The translations under genes were made by a program, and so were the position numbers. The notes under the pieces were generated by a model that worked only from the letters and a program-made list of their open reading frames with translations, was not told the origin of the DNA and did not search any database. Shown piece by piece: positions 35,333 through 44,249 of a stretch of 64,000 nucleotides of DNA (its first letter is position 1; each line of letters begins with the position of its first letter). Source of the stretch: Cyanobacteria bacterium OH_CBrB_359 (GTDB lineage Bacteria > Cyanobacteriota > Vampirovibrionia > Gastranaerophilales > Gastranaerophilaceae); assembly GCA_023433065.1 (NCBI GenBank), contig JAEZET010000004.1, forward strand, positions 558,001 through 622,000, read 5' to 3'.

Positions 35333-35514
35333 ATATGTTTGTTAGTCCTTAGGAATAATCTGATTCTAAACTTATAATAGTCAGACAAAAAAAAAATTGT
35401 TAGTTTGTGTAGAATAGTTAAGCTAAATAAATTCTGATAGTTTCAAGCAGTTTTGCTTTAATTTATTTTGATATTGTACTAATATTAATAAGTAGTTAAT
35501 AAACAGGCATAAAT

Positions 35515-36294
35515 ATGATTGATACTCATACCCACTTAGATTTTGAATGTTATGATGATAAATTTGATGAAGTGCTTAAAAATGCTCTTGACACAGGGGT
35601 TGAAAAGATGGTTATCCCGGGAGTTAGGCCAAAGTATTTTAATAAGATTATAAGTTTAATTGAAAAATATGATTATTTATATGGCGCAGTCGGAGTGCAT
35701 CCTTCTGAGGCTGTAAATTGGGAAGATGGTTATGAAAAAGAGTTATATGAGCTTGCAAAACATCCTAAGATTGTTGCAATAGGTGAAATAGGACTTGATT
35801 ATTACTGGGATAAGGATAATATTGACAAACAGAAGGAAATTTTTAAGCTTCAGCTTGATGTTGCAAATAAAATCAATAAGCCTGTTCTCATTCATGACAG
35901 AGAGGCTCACTTAGACACGTTTAACATATTAAAAGAAAAAAATGCTTCTTCTTTTGGAGTAGTGATGCATTGTTTTTCAGGCAGCAGCGAGTTTGCCTTA
36001 CAGTGTGTAAAAGAAGGATATTATATTGCTCTTGGGGGGGTTGTTACTTTTAAAAATGCGAAAAAAGTTAAAGAAGTAGCTCAGAATATTCCGATAGAGA
36101 AAATTTTGCTTGAAACCGATTCTCCTTACCTTGCGCCCACACCATTCAGAGGTGAAGAAAACCAACCTGCATACGTAAAATATGTTGCGCAAGAAATAGC
36201 TGCTTTAAAAGGTCTTAAATTTGAAGAAGTTGATTTCCAGACTACGAAAAATGCCTGTAAACTATTTAAATTCGGTAAAACAATTAATGGCTAA
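35515..36294 (+). CDS. tatD: TatD family hydrolase
   Basis: 259 aa. Metal ligands are His5 and His7 in DTHTHLD, Glu in GEIGLDYYWD, His in LIHDREAH, His in MHCFSG and Asp in LETDSPYL. TatD proteins are metal-dependent DNases with roles in DNA repair or quality control. Its stop overlaps the tlyA start by eight bases, so the pair is translationally coupled. Confidence 0.94.
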   Translation: MIDTHTHLDFECYDDKFDEVLKNALDTGVEKMVIPGVRPKYFNKIISLIEKYDYLYGAVGVHPSEAVNWEDGYEKELYELAKHPKIVAIGEIGLDYYWDKDNIDKQKEIFKLQLDVANKINKPVLIHDREAHLDTFNILKEKNASSFGVVMHCFSGSSEFALQCVKEGYYIALGGVVTFKNAKKVKEVAQNIPIEKILLETDSPYLAPTPFRGEENQPAYVKYVAQEIAALKGLKFEEVDFQTTKNACKLFKFGKTING

Positions 36295-37102
36295 AAAAGA
36301 ACGATTAGATAAAATTCTTTTTGAGAAAGGTTTTTTTGAAACTAAAAGTAAAGCTCAAGCAGCCATAATGGCAGGCGATGTTAAAATAAACGGCGAGCTA
36401 ATTACAAAAGCGGGTACTTTATTTTTTATTGACGAAAAAACTCAAATTGATATCAAGAGCATGCCTTATGTTTCAAGAGGCGGGTTTAAGCTGGAAAAAG
36501 CCTTGCAGGAATTTGGAATTGATTTAGCCGATAAAATTTGTCTCGATGCCGGAGCTTCAACCGGGGGGTTTACTGACTGTATGCTGCAAAATGGTGCCAA
36601 AAAGGTTTATGCAGTCGATGTCGGTTATGGACAGATTGCTTGGAAACTCAGGAATGATGAACGAGTTAAAATAATAGAACGTATTAATATTAGAAACTGC
36701 TCATTTAAGGATATTTATAGTGAAAATGAAGAAATTGCACAATTTTGTGCAATGGATTTGTCTTTTATTTCAATTAAAAAAGTTATTGAAAATGTGTTAA
36801 GTCTTTTGGGTGAAAAAAAGGAGATTGTTGCTCTTATAAAACCACAGTTTGAAGCCGGCAAGGATGAAGTCGGAAAAAATGGTGTTATTAAAGATAAAAT
36901 AATACATATCAAAGTAATTAAAGAAATAATTGAATATGTATACTCACTTGATTTATCCGTGATAAATTTGACCTACTCTCCGATAAAAGGTCCTGCCGGA
37001 AATATAGAATATTTAATATACTTTGCAAATAATACAATTAACAAAAATAATCTTTCTGTTGAATCAATAGTTAACAATGCTTTTGATTATTTAAATAAAT
37101 GA
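36287..37102 (+). CDS. tlyA: TlyA family rRNA (cytidine-2'-O)-methyltransferase
   Basis: 271 aa. An S4 RNA-binding domain (RLDKILFEKGFFETKSKAQ...VKINGE) is followed by an FtsJ/RrmJ-type fold (SRGGFKLEKAL, LDAGASTGGFTDCML, DVGYGQIAWKLR). TlyA methylates ribosomal cytidines and in some species has been called a hemolysin. The ATG at 36287 begins the S4 domain cleanly; an upstream start at 36221 would add 22 residues inside tatD. Confidence 0.93.
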   Translation: MAKKERLDKILFEKGFFETKSKAQAAIMAGDVKINGELITKAGTLFFIDEKTQIDIKSMPYVSRGGFKLEKALQEFGIDLADKICLDAGASTGGFTDCMLQNGAKKVYAVDVGYGQIAWKLRNDERVKIIERINIRNCSFKDIYSENEEIAQFCAMDLSFISIKKVIENVLSLLGEKKEIVALIKPQFEAGKDEVGKNGVIKDKIIHIKVIKEIIEYVYSLDLSVINLTYSPIKGPAGNIEYLIYFANNTINKNNLSVESIVNNAFDYLNK

Positions 37103-37135
37103 TTTTTTTAAGATTAACTGAAAACTAGTTATAAA

Positions 37136-37161
37136 AAAATCCCCTTTTATTTAGAGGATTT
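37136..37161. terminator. Bidirectional terminator between tlyA and ahcY
   Basis: AAATCCCCT (37137-37145) pairs with AGAGGATTT (37153-37161), with one mismatch. The T tract is stronger on the minus strand (TTTTTTT), serving ahcY. Confidence 0.65.
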
Positions 37162-37183
37162 CTTTTATTTTGATTAATAAATT

Positions 37184-38458
37184 TTACATTGTACCTGAAG
37201 ACCAAGAATTCAAATAATTATTTTGTTCATCAGTAAGTTCATCAATTTCTATTCCCATAGATTCTAACTTCAATTTTGCGATTTCGACGTCAGTTGAATG
37301 AGGAAGTGTATAAACTTTATTTTCAAGCTTGTCTTTATTTTGTATTATAAACTCAGCACCTAAAGCTTGATTAGCAAAGCTCATGTCCATAACAGAAGCA
37401 GGGTGTCCCTCTGCTGATACAAGGTTGACCAATCTGCCTTCTGCAAGTACATATATTGACTTACCGTTATCTAATACATATTCTTCTAAAGTAGGCCTTA
37501 TTTTCTTAATTTCTGTTGCATGTCTTTTTAGTCCTGCAATATTAATTTCAACATCAAAATGCCCTGCATTGCAAACCATAGCACCATCTTTCATTGATAA
37601 AAGATGAGGAAGGTCTACAACATTTATATCGCCTGTTATTGAAAGGAAAATATCTCCGATTTTAGCGGCTTCTGCAATAGGCATAACTCTATAACCTTCC
37701 ATAGCTGCTTCTAAAGCTTTTAGTGGGTCGACTTCCGTAACAATAACATTTGCTCCAAGCCCTTTTGCTCTTAATGCACAGCCTTTTCCGCACCAGCCAT
37801 ATCCGCAAACCACAAAAGTTTTTCCTGCAAGCAATATATTGCTTGCTCTTATTATACCGTCTATTGCGCTTTGTCCCGTTCCGTATCTGTTATCATATAA
37901 ATATTTAGTTAAGCTGCTATTAACTGCTAAAGCGGGGAATTTTAGACTTGCATCTTTTTCCATTGCATTTAGTCTTATGATACCGGTTGTGGTTTCTTCA
38001 CAAGAACCTATTATATTCTCAATCAATTCGGGTCTTTGAGAATGAACCGTAGCAACAATATCGCATCCGTCATCTATTATAAAGTGGGGTTTATGGTCTA
38101 AGACAGCTTTAACATGATTTTTGTAAGTCTCTTTATCTTCTCCGCTGTATCCATAAACCGGGACATTCCAATATTTTACCAAAGCTGCTGCGACGTCGTC
38201 TTGAGTGGAAAGAGGGTTTGAGGCTGCTAATACAGCATCTGCTCCACCTTCTTTTAATGTTATAACTAAATTTGCTGTTTCTTTTGTTACATGTACGCAG
38301 CTTGAGATTCTTAATCCCTTAAACGGCTGCTCCTTTTTAAATCTTTCTCTGATTTTAGCAAGTACAGGCATATCTTTATATGCCCATTCAATATTATTTT
38401 TGCCTTGTTCGGCTAACTCAATATCTTTAATATCATAATTTAAATTCATTGTGGTCAT
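37184..38458 (-). CDS. ahcY: Adenosylhomocysteinase
   Basis: 424 aa. SSCVHVTKETANLV-type start, the NAD Rossmann stretch VVCGYGWCGKGCALRAKGLGA and the C-terminal LPHSTDVEIAKLKLESMG all match SAH hydrolase. It splits S-adenosylhomocysteine to adenosine and homocysteine. AGGAGG lies four bases before the ATG. The usual C-terminal KPDHYRY motif of many forms is absent; the tail reads NYLNSWSSGTM, as in other short bacterial forms. Confidence 0.95.
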   Translation of the reverse strand: MTTMNLNYDIKDIELAEQGKNNIEWAYKDMPVLAKIRERFKKEQPFKGLRISSCVHVTKETANLVITLKEGGADAVLAASNPLSTQDDVAAALVKYWNVPVYGYSGEDKETYKNHVKAVLDHKPHFIIDDGCDIVATVHSQRPELIENIIGSCEETTTGIIRLNAMEKDASLKFPALAVNSSLTKYLYDNRYGTGQSAIDGIIRASNILLAGKTFVVCGYGWCGKGCALRAKGLGANVIVTEVDPLKALEAAMEGYRVMPIAEAAKIGDIFLSITGDINVVDLPHLLSMKDGAMVCNAGHFDVEINIAGLKRHATEIKKIRPTLEEYVLDNGKSIYVLAEGRLVNLVSAEGHPASVMDMSFANQALGAEFIIQNKDKLENKVYTLPHSTDVEIAKLKLESMGIEIDELTDEQNNYLNSWSSGTM

Positions 38459-38521
38459 TATCCCTCCTTACATTTACTAAAATTTTAGCATAAATAGAAA
38501 AAACAATTGTATAATAATTAA

Positions 38522-39478
38522 ATGAACAACTTATATAAAACCATTAAAAAAAATAATCTTTTTAAATTAATACTTGGTCTTGGTAATAAATCACTTGAGA
38601 ACATAAAAAAATACAGTGCCATTTATTCTAAAGCAGGGGCGGACATGTTTGATTTAAGTCCTGATAAGGACGTTTTTCAGGCGGTTTATGAAGGGATTAA
38701 ATCTCAGAATTTAGATATCGATGATTTTTTATTTTGTATAAGTGTCGCAATTAATGATGATATGCATGGAAAAAAAGCTTACATAGTGCAAAAAGAATGT
38801 GTAAAGTGCCTAAAATGCCTTAAACAATGCCCTCATGGAGCTATAGTTTTTGATAAAAAAGTAACTGTAATACAAGATAAATGTATAGGCTGTCAGAAAT
38901 GCCATTGCAGTGCAATAAAATATAAAAGACCTAAATCGGATGCTATCGAAGCAGTAAAATCAGTCTTAGGATACAAAATCGATTGCATTGAGGTTCATAT
39001 TTCAGGTGCAAAGGCTAAGGACTCATTATCATTTTTTAAAAAAATCAGGCAAAAATTTCCCAATATCCATGTAGGAGTTTGTGTTTCAAGAGAGAATTTT
39101 TCAAATAAAAAACTGGAAAAATTTATAAAGCAGTTAAAAGAAATATCAGGAGAGAATAAGTTAATCCTGCAAGCAGACGGTGTCAGTATGTCAGGACAAA
39201 AAGACAGTTATGCATCCACACTTCAAGCCGTTGCAATGGCTCAGATGTTTGAAAAATCTGATATTTATATAATTCTATCAGGTGGCTGCAACTCCAAAAC
39301 AAAAGAACTTGCTAAAATTTGTGATGTAAAAATTAACGGCATTGCAATAGGTTCATATGGAAGAATCTTACTTTTAGAGGAAGTCAATAACAGCGAATTT
39401 TGGTATAATAAAAAAGTATTTAATTCAGCATTAAAAAAAGCTCAAGAACTTGTTAATTCTGTGAAAGCGAATTCTTAA
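38522..39478 (+). CDS. ldpA: LdpA-like Fe-S protein (cyanobacterial circadian/redox protein family)
   Basis: 318 aa. The N-terminal LFKLILGLGNKSLENIKKYS...AGADMFDLS, quoted in part, is followed by two 4Fe-4S sites: C93-C96-C99-C103 (CVKCLKCLKQC) and C121-C124-C127-C129 (CIGCQKCHC, closer spaced than usual). The C-terminal part has LILQADGVSMSGQKD and a TIM-barrel-like ending. This layout matches LdpA of Synechococcus, described as an Fe-S protein affecting circadian period with light/redox state. Its job here is unknown. TATAAT ends six bases before the ATG and no ribosome site is present. It is followed by tilS after one base. Confidence 0.7.
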   Translation: MNNLYKTIKKNNLFKLILGLGNKSLENIKKYSAIYSKAGADMFDLSPDKDVFQAVYEGIKSQNLDIDDFLFCISVAINDDMHGKKAYIVQKECVKCLKCLKQCPHGAIVFDKKVTVIQDKCIGCQKCHCSAIKYKRPKSDAIEAVKSVLGYKIDCIEVHISGAKAKDSLSFFKKIRQKFPNIHVGVCVSRENFSNKKLEKFIKQLKEISGENKLILQADGVSMSGQKDSYASTLQAVAMAQMFEKSDIYIILSGGCNSKTKELAKICDVKINGIAIGSYGRILLLEEVNNSEFWYNKKVFNSALKKAQELVNSVKANS

Positions 39479-39479
39479 A

Positions 39480-40838
39480 ATGAAAGAGTTTATAAAAGAT
39501 ATTTTAAAACAATACGTTCCTATCTCTGAGAACACTACCTTTATCGTTGCGTTTTCAGGAGGTTGGGATTCAATGTGTCTTCTGCATATTATGAAACAGC
39601 TTTCTGATGAATATAAGTTTAATGTTGTTGCAGCTCATCTTAATCACAATTGGAGAGGTGAGGAGTCTGATGCTGAAGAAGAAAATTGCAAGAGATTCTG
39701 TGAAACACATTCAATAAAATTAATATCTAAAAAACTTGATGACAATACAAAGCAATCAGAACTTGCAGCAAGAGAGTTAAGGTATGATTTTTTTAAAAGA
39801 TGCGCAGAGGAGGTTAGTGCCGATGCAATTTTGACAGCGCATACAAAAACCGATAATGCAGAAACCGTGTTATATAGAATTATAAAAGGAACAGGTCTAA
39901 ATGGCTTAGAAGGAATAAAACCGGTACGTAATCTAAACGGGGTTAAAATAATAAGGCCGATTTTGAATTATTCAAGAAGAGAAATTGAAACATATTGCTT
40001 GGTAAATGACCTCTTTCCCAATAACGATTCCAGCAATTTAAATACTAAATATGCAAGAAATAACATCCGCCATAATATAATGCCGATTTTAAGAGATGTT
40101 AACCCTAATATAGAAAATGCGCTTGTAACTCTGTCCGAGATAGCTTCGGGTAACAATAAAATAATTACAGATTTAATTGAAAATATTGAAAAACAAATTA
40201 CTGAAGAAGACAAGTGGCTGACTCAAAACTTTTTGCTTCTGAATGATGCCATAAGACAACATTTTATTTATAATCTTTTATCTAAAAACGGTATAGAACC
40301 GAGTTTTAGCAGGGTATATGAGGTCTTGAATTTTATAGACGGCAATCAAAAATCAAAATCAGGTAAAAGGTTCTCCTTGACAACCGGATTGAGTTTATTT
40401 GTTTCTTATAAACATACCTATATTATAAGTGATGACAGCATTTGTCCTAAAATCGAAGAAGTTAATATTGTTTCAGAAGGTAAATACCCGTTTGCTTGTA
40501 AGTATGTTTTTTCGATTAAAGAATATAATAAAAAAGTTTCAAAATACCCATCCTCAGATAGTAAACAGGCATACGTGGATATATCCAAAGTCGGATTACC
40601 TATGACCTTGAGAACCAGAAAAAACGGTGATATAATTCAGCCGTTTGGCATGGAAGGAAAAATGAAATTGAAAAAATATTTAATAAATAAAAATATTCCA
40701 AGCCATGACCGTGATAAAATATTATTGTTATGTAAAGGCAATGAAGTTCTTTGGGCTATCGGTATAGGACTTAGCGAAAAACTTAGGGCAGGGGAAACTC
40801 CCACTCATAAAATAGAATTGGAACCGGAAGGTAAGTGA
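39480..40838 (+). CDS. tilS: tRNA(Ile)-lysidine synthase
   Basis: 452 aa. The PP-loop FSGGWDS is at residues 25-31. HLNHNWRGEESDAEE and LTAHTKTDNAETVLYRI are family motifs. TilS adds lysine to C34 of tRNA-Ile(CAU) so that it reads AUA. Trp replaces the more common Val/Leu/Met in SGGxDS. The C-terminal TilS domain (LRTRKNGDIIQPFGMEG) is complete. Cell division gene order tilS-hpt is typical of bacteria. Confidence 0.95.
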   Translation: MKEFIKDILKQYVPISENTTFIVAFSGGWDSMCLLHIMKQLSDEYKFNVVAAHLNHNWRGEESDAEEENCKRFCETHSIKLISKKLDDNTKQSELAARELRYDFFKRCAEEVSADAILTAHTKTDNAETVLYRIIKGTGLNGLEGIKPVRNLNGVKIIRPILNYSRREIETYCLVNDLFPNNDSSNLNTKYARNNIRHNIMPILRDVNPNIENALVTLSEIASGNNKIITDLIENIEKQITEEDKWLTQNFLLLNDAIRQHFIYNLLSKNGIEPSFSRVYEVLNFIDGNQKSKSGKRFSLTTGLSLFVSYKHTYIISDDSICPKIEEVNIVSEGKYPFACKYVFSIKEYNKKVSKYPSSDSKQAYVDISKVGLPMTLRTRKNGDIIQPFGMEGKMKLKKYLINKNIPSHDRDKILLLCKGNEVLWAIGIGLSEKLRAGETPTHKIELEPEGK

Positions 40839-41383
40839 TGAAATTGTTGGATAAAGATATTAGAGAATTAAAGTCATTAATAACCGAAGAAGATATAAAA
40901 AAAAGGTTGAAAGATTTGGCGTCTAAAATTGACAGGGAATTCTACGGCTCAGATGAGCTGATTGTTATATGTGTTTTGAAAGGTTCTGTTATATTTTGCT
41001 GTGATTTAATAAAATATATTAATATCCCAGTTAAAATGGAATTTATCAGGATTTCCAGCTACGGAAGTGAATGCAAATCCTCAAATACATTAAAAGCCAT
41101 AGATTTAACCCTTCCTGATATGAAAGGAAAAGATGTTTTAATAGTAGAAGACATTGTAGATACAGGTTTGACAGCGAAATTTCTTGTGGATTTAATTAAA
41201 ATGGAACACCAGCCCGATAAACTTAAATTTGTATCCCTTCTAAATAAAAAATGCGCAAGAAAAATTGAAATTGAACCCGATTTATATGGATTTGAAATAG
41301 ATGATAAATTTGTTGTAGGCTATGGATTGGATTATAAGGGGTATTTCAGGAATTTGCCTTACATCGGGTATTTCCCTCAGTAG
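40838..41383 (+). CDS. hpt: Hypoxanthine phosphoribosyltransferase
   Basis: 181 aa. The PRPP loop is VLIVEDIVDTGLTAKFL, and the flexible loop SSYG in EFIRISSYGSE is complete. It salvages hypoxanthine and guanine. GGAAGG lies before the ATG; the start overlaps the tilS stop by one base (TGATG). tilS-hpt coupling, often with ftsH downstream in other bacteria, is seen here without ftsH. Confidence 0.94.
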   Translation: MKLLDKDIRELKSLITEEDIKKRLKDLASKIDREFYGSDELIVICVLKGSVIFCCDLIKYINIPVKMEFIRISSYGSECKSSNTLKAIDLTLPDMKGKDVLIVEDIVDTGLTAKFLVDLIKMEHQPDKLKFVSLLNKKCARKIEIEPDLYGFEIDDKFVVGYGLDYKGYFRNLPYIGYFPQ

Positions 41384-41391
41384 TTATATTT

Positions 41392-42210
41392 TTAAATTCC
41401 GGAGCCTTTTATCTCTATTTTCTTTAATTTTTTCTCAAGTTTTTTGTACCATGGCAATTTTTGCTTAAACAGAAATCTGTACCCATCAATGTTGCCCGAG
41501 CAAATTTCATGCAACTGTTTGTCACAAAAAATAGTAAAATCTTTTTGTAGACCTTTAGTAAATTCATGCCTGTCAATATTACAAGCACTTTTATCAAGTA
41601 TCAAAGGTTCTCCAACTTCAACTAATACCTCAGGTTTGTCTTCTCTTAAGAATACATAGTTAACTGCAATCGGAATGAGGTTAATCCCTCCATATTTTTT
41701 TGCAACATTTTGTGCAATATAAGTCATTCCTGTTTGAAACTCTATAGGACGCCAATTTGGGGGTTTAATAATTCCCTGAGGAAAAATCCATAATCCCATA
41801 TCAGACTTTTTTAAGTCTTCAACAATGTATTTTAGGGCTTTCATTGATTCTTGAGGTGACTTTTTATTTACCGGGAATGCACCTGCTTTAGAAAATATCG
41901 GGAATCTGTTCATTTCTTCAATCATCATTCTGAGTTTAAGATCGAAGACTCTTCGGCATAAATTGTATCCGACGATTCCATCCCACCAATTTCCATGCGG
42001 GGCATACAATATATTAGGATAATTTTTGTCTCTTTTTTGGAACAGTTCCTCATTTTTTATTTTTAGTGCGTAGAATCTGTTTTGCAACATATTAAAAAAG
42101 AAACAATCTGCAACCCACGTCCAAAAAGGATCGTTGGTTGCTTTTCTGAATTTTTCTCTTTTATTCCTCAATTTTGTTGGAGGGATGTTGGAGTATAAGA
42201 CCTCTGGCAT
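41392..42210 (-). CDS. Lysophospholipid/glycerol acyltransferase family protein
   Basis: 272 aa. The catalytic H(x4)D motif is HGNWWD at about residues 72-77, followed by FPQGIIKPPN as the second motif (replacing the typical FPEGTR). This fits a PlsC-like acyltransferase in the HGNWWDG group that occurs in Cyanobacteria and relatives. The acceptor may be glycerophospholipid, a glycolipid or a pigment; it is not known here. There is no clear membrane helix, so it is probably peripheral. Confidence 0.8.
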   Translation of the reverse strand: MPEVLYSNIPPTKLRNKREKFRKATNDPFWTWVADCFFFNMLQNRFYALKIKNEELFQKRDKNYPNILYAPHGNWWDGIVGYNLCRRVFDLKLRMMIEEMNRFPIFSKAGAFPVNKKSPQESMKALKYIVEDLKKSDMGLWIFPQGIIKPPNWRPIEFQTGMTYIAQNVAKKYGGINLIPIAVNYVFLREDKPEVLVEVGEPLILDKSACNIDRHEFTKGLQKDFTIFCDKQLHEICSGNIDGYRFLFKQKLPWYKKLEKKLKKIEIKGSGI

Positions 42211-42273
42211 TGCTTTTCTACCTTTTAAGTTTTTTTATTATAACATTTAAAATGAATAATGAAAATAAATATT

Positions 42274-43563
42274 TTAATATTTGAAAATTGAAATAGTTCT
42301 AAATAGTGGCCCCTTAACTTTTTTATTTTTTGTTAAATATATAAAGACCGATATATCATCAGTTTTAACAAATTCATCTTCTTCCAAAAAGTTTACTTTC
42401 AACTTAAGATCTATGACTTTTTGTCCCGGACTTAAAGGCGTTCCTCTTGTAACAACTCTTTTTGTTGCTTTATATATTAATTTATTGTTGCTAAAAACCT
42501 CAATATACGCAAAGAGTCTGGGGATTTCTCTTGGAGTCTTATTAATTACATTATAAGTTACATAAATATAATTATTGAACTTAAATTTAAAATTTGAGCG
42601 ATGGAATCTGTAAATTACAGGTTCCACGTAAAATTCATTAGGAAAAGTGATGTTATAATCCAAAAACCTTTGCAGTTTCTTTAATTTTTCTGTATACACC
42701 AGTGTTTCTAAGTCGTTACCTTCTATCTGCGCTTGAGATTTAAGACTGTCTAACAAGTTATAATATTCATCATAATTTATAACAGTAGGGTCGATACGCT
42801 GAACGTTTGATAAAATATCCAGTGTTTTTTTAGGTTTTTTATTTTTGTAAAACATTGCTAATTTATATAAAAGCTGTGGAGTATCAACGAGTTTAATTCC
42901 TTCCAGAAGGATTTCCTCCTGTCTGTAGGGATCATTTTTAAGTTCTTCTGCACGTGCAATAAATGTTTTGCTTACATCTTGGGTTACATCATCAAGCTTT
43001 TTTTTAACCCTGCTTCTGTAATAAAACGCTTTTCTATATAATTCTATAGCTGTTGCATAATTATTTTTTTGATAATAAGCTTTTGCCAATTTTTCGTAAA
43101 ATCTTGCTTTAGAAAGGATTAAATTTTGATTAGGATATTCTTTAATAGGATCTATTAAGAGAAGAGCTTCATTAAGGCGGTTTTGTTTTACATAAAGATC
43201 AGCAAGCATAAAACGAGGTTCAAAGACATTATATCCTGCTTTATTGATAGCAGTTATATATTCATTTTCAGCTTCTTGTAATTTACCGATTGATTCAAAT
43301 AATATTCCAAGTTCAATATTTACCCCGTAATTTTTGGGATTTCTTAATTCTTTATACCTATATTGATCAATGAGAAGGTTTATTTGTTCAAATTTATAAT
43401 TCGAAAAATCCTTTTTTAAGCCATATCTCATAATATTTTCTTTTGAAATTATTACAAGAAGGATAACAACAGCAAGTACAAATAACAAAGTTATCATTGC
43501 TGTTGTAAAATATCCGATTATTTCTCTATTAATCGTAAATTTCCTGAACCGAAATCGCTTCAA
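42274..43563 (-). CDS. Membrane-anchored TPR protein
   Basis: 429 aa from a TTG start. A basic start (KRFRFRKF) is followed by one membrane helix (about residues 18-40). TPR units follow (ELGILFESIGKLQEAENEYI, RFMLADLYVKQNRLNEALLL, AKAYYQKNNYATAIELYRKA). The last 120 residues are beta-rich with FKFNNYIYVTYNV, resembling DUF3426-like envelope domains. The start overlaps the mgtC end by 35 bases, with AGAGG only three bases before the TTG. It is likely periplasmic and may organise envelope complexes. Confidence 0.7.
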   Translation of the reverse strand: MKRFRFRKFTINREIIGYFTTAMITLLFVLAVVILLVIISKENIMRYGLKKDFSNYKFEQINLLIDQYRYKELRNPKNYGVNIELGILFESIGKLQEAENEYITAINKAGYNVFEPRFMLADLYVKQNRLNEALLLIDPIKEYPNQNLILSKARFYEKLAKAYYQKNNYATAIELYRKAFYYRSRVKKKLDDVTQDVSKTFIARAEELKNDPYRQEEILLEGIKLVDTPQLLYKLAMFYKNKKPKKTLDILSNVQRIDPTVINYDEYYNLLDSLKSQAQIEGNDLETLVYTEKLKKLQRFLDYNITFPNEFYVEPVIYRFHRSNFKFKFNNYIYVTYNVINKTPREIPRLFAYIEVFSNNKLIYKATKRVVTRGTPLSPGQKVIDLKLKVNFLEEDEFVKTDDISVFIYLTKNKKVKGPLFRTISIFKY

Positions 43564-44242
43564 TGTCCTCTAGCTCGCTTAATTTTTCATGTACACATTC
43601 TACGGGATTTTTACAATTTATTGCAAGTTTCATAACTATTTTTATTTGAGTTTCGTTGTCTGCGTATGGTTTTTTAGACATTTCAAATACTTCTGTAAAT
43701 ATTTCAAATAGATTTTTTCGCAGAATTGAATATATGTGCTCTTCACAAATAATAGAAACCTTTAATTTGTGAAGGTTTTTTAGATTATTTGGTATAAATT
43801 CTTTTTCGAATATTCTTATAAGCACAAGAACACCTACTGACAATACAGCACCAACAATTGCAATATTAAATTTTCCGCATCCGCAGGCCATGCCGATACT
43901 GGCAACCATCCATAAAGTTGCAGCTGTTGTTAACCCTGATACGGTTATCCCATGTCTTAATACTGTTCCTCCGCCTATAAAACCTATACCTGTGAGGACC
44001 TGAGCCGCAACTCTTCCGGGATCCCCCATCGGATAAAGGCTTAGTGCGGTTGAAAATCCGTATATGGATAGAATTGTAAAAATACAAGAGCCTAGAGAAA
44101 CTAAAATATGAGTTCTTAATCCAGCCCATTTATTTGTGAGTTCTCTTTCCAGACCTATTACAAAGCCTAAGATTATGGCTAATAAAATTCTGGACAATAT
44201 ATTAGCATCAGGAATTTGAAAGTAGCTTAGAAATTCATGCAT
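43529..44242 (-). CDS. mgtC: MgtC/SapB family membrane protein
   Basis: 237 aa. Four to five membrane helices with the family block GLERELTNKWAGLRTH and GIGFIGGGTVLRHG. A cytoplasmic C-terminal ACT-like domain (LKVSIICEEHIYSILRKN...) follows. MgtC-type proteins modulate Mg homeostasis and F-ATPase in pathogens; SapB-type roles are less clear. The downstream TPR gene is likely co-transcribed. Confidence 0.9.
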   Translation of the reverse strand: MHEFLSYFQIPDANILSRILLAIILGFVIGLERELTNKWAGLRTHILVSLGSCIFTILSIYGFSTALSLYPMGDPGRVAAQVLTGIGFIGGGTVLRHGITVSGLTTAATLWMVASIGMACGCGKFNIAIVGAVLSVGVLVLIRIFEKEFIPNNLKNLHKLKVSIICEEHIYSILRKNLFEIFTEVFEMSKKPYADNETQIKIVMKLAINCKNPVECVHEKLSELEDIEAISVQEIYD

Positions 44243-44249
44243 ACAAAAA

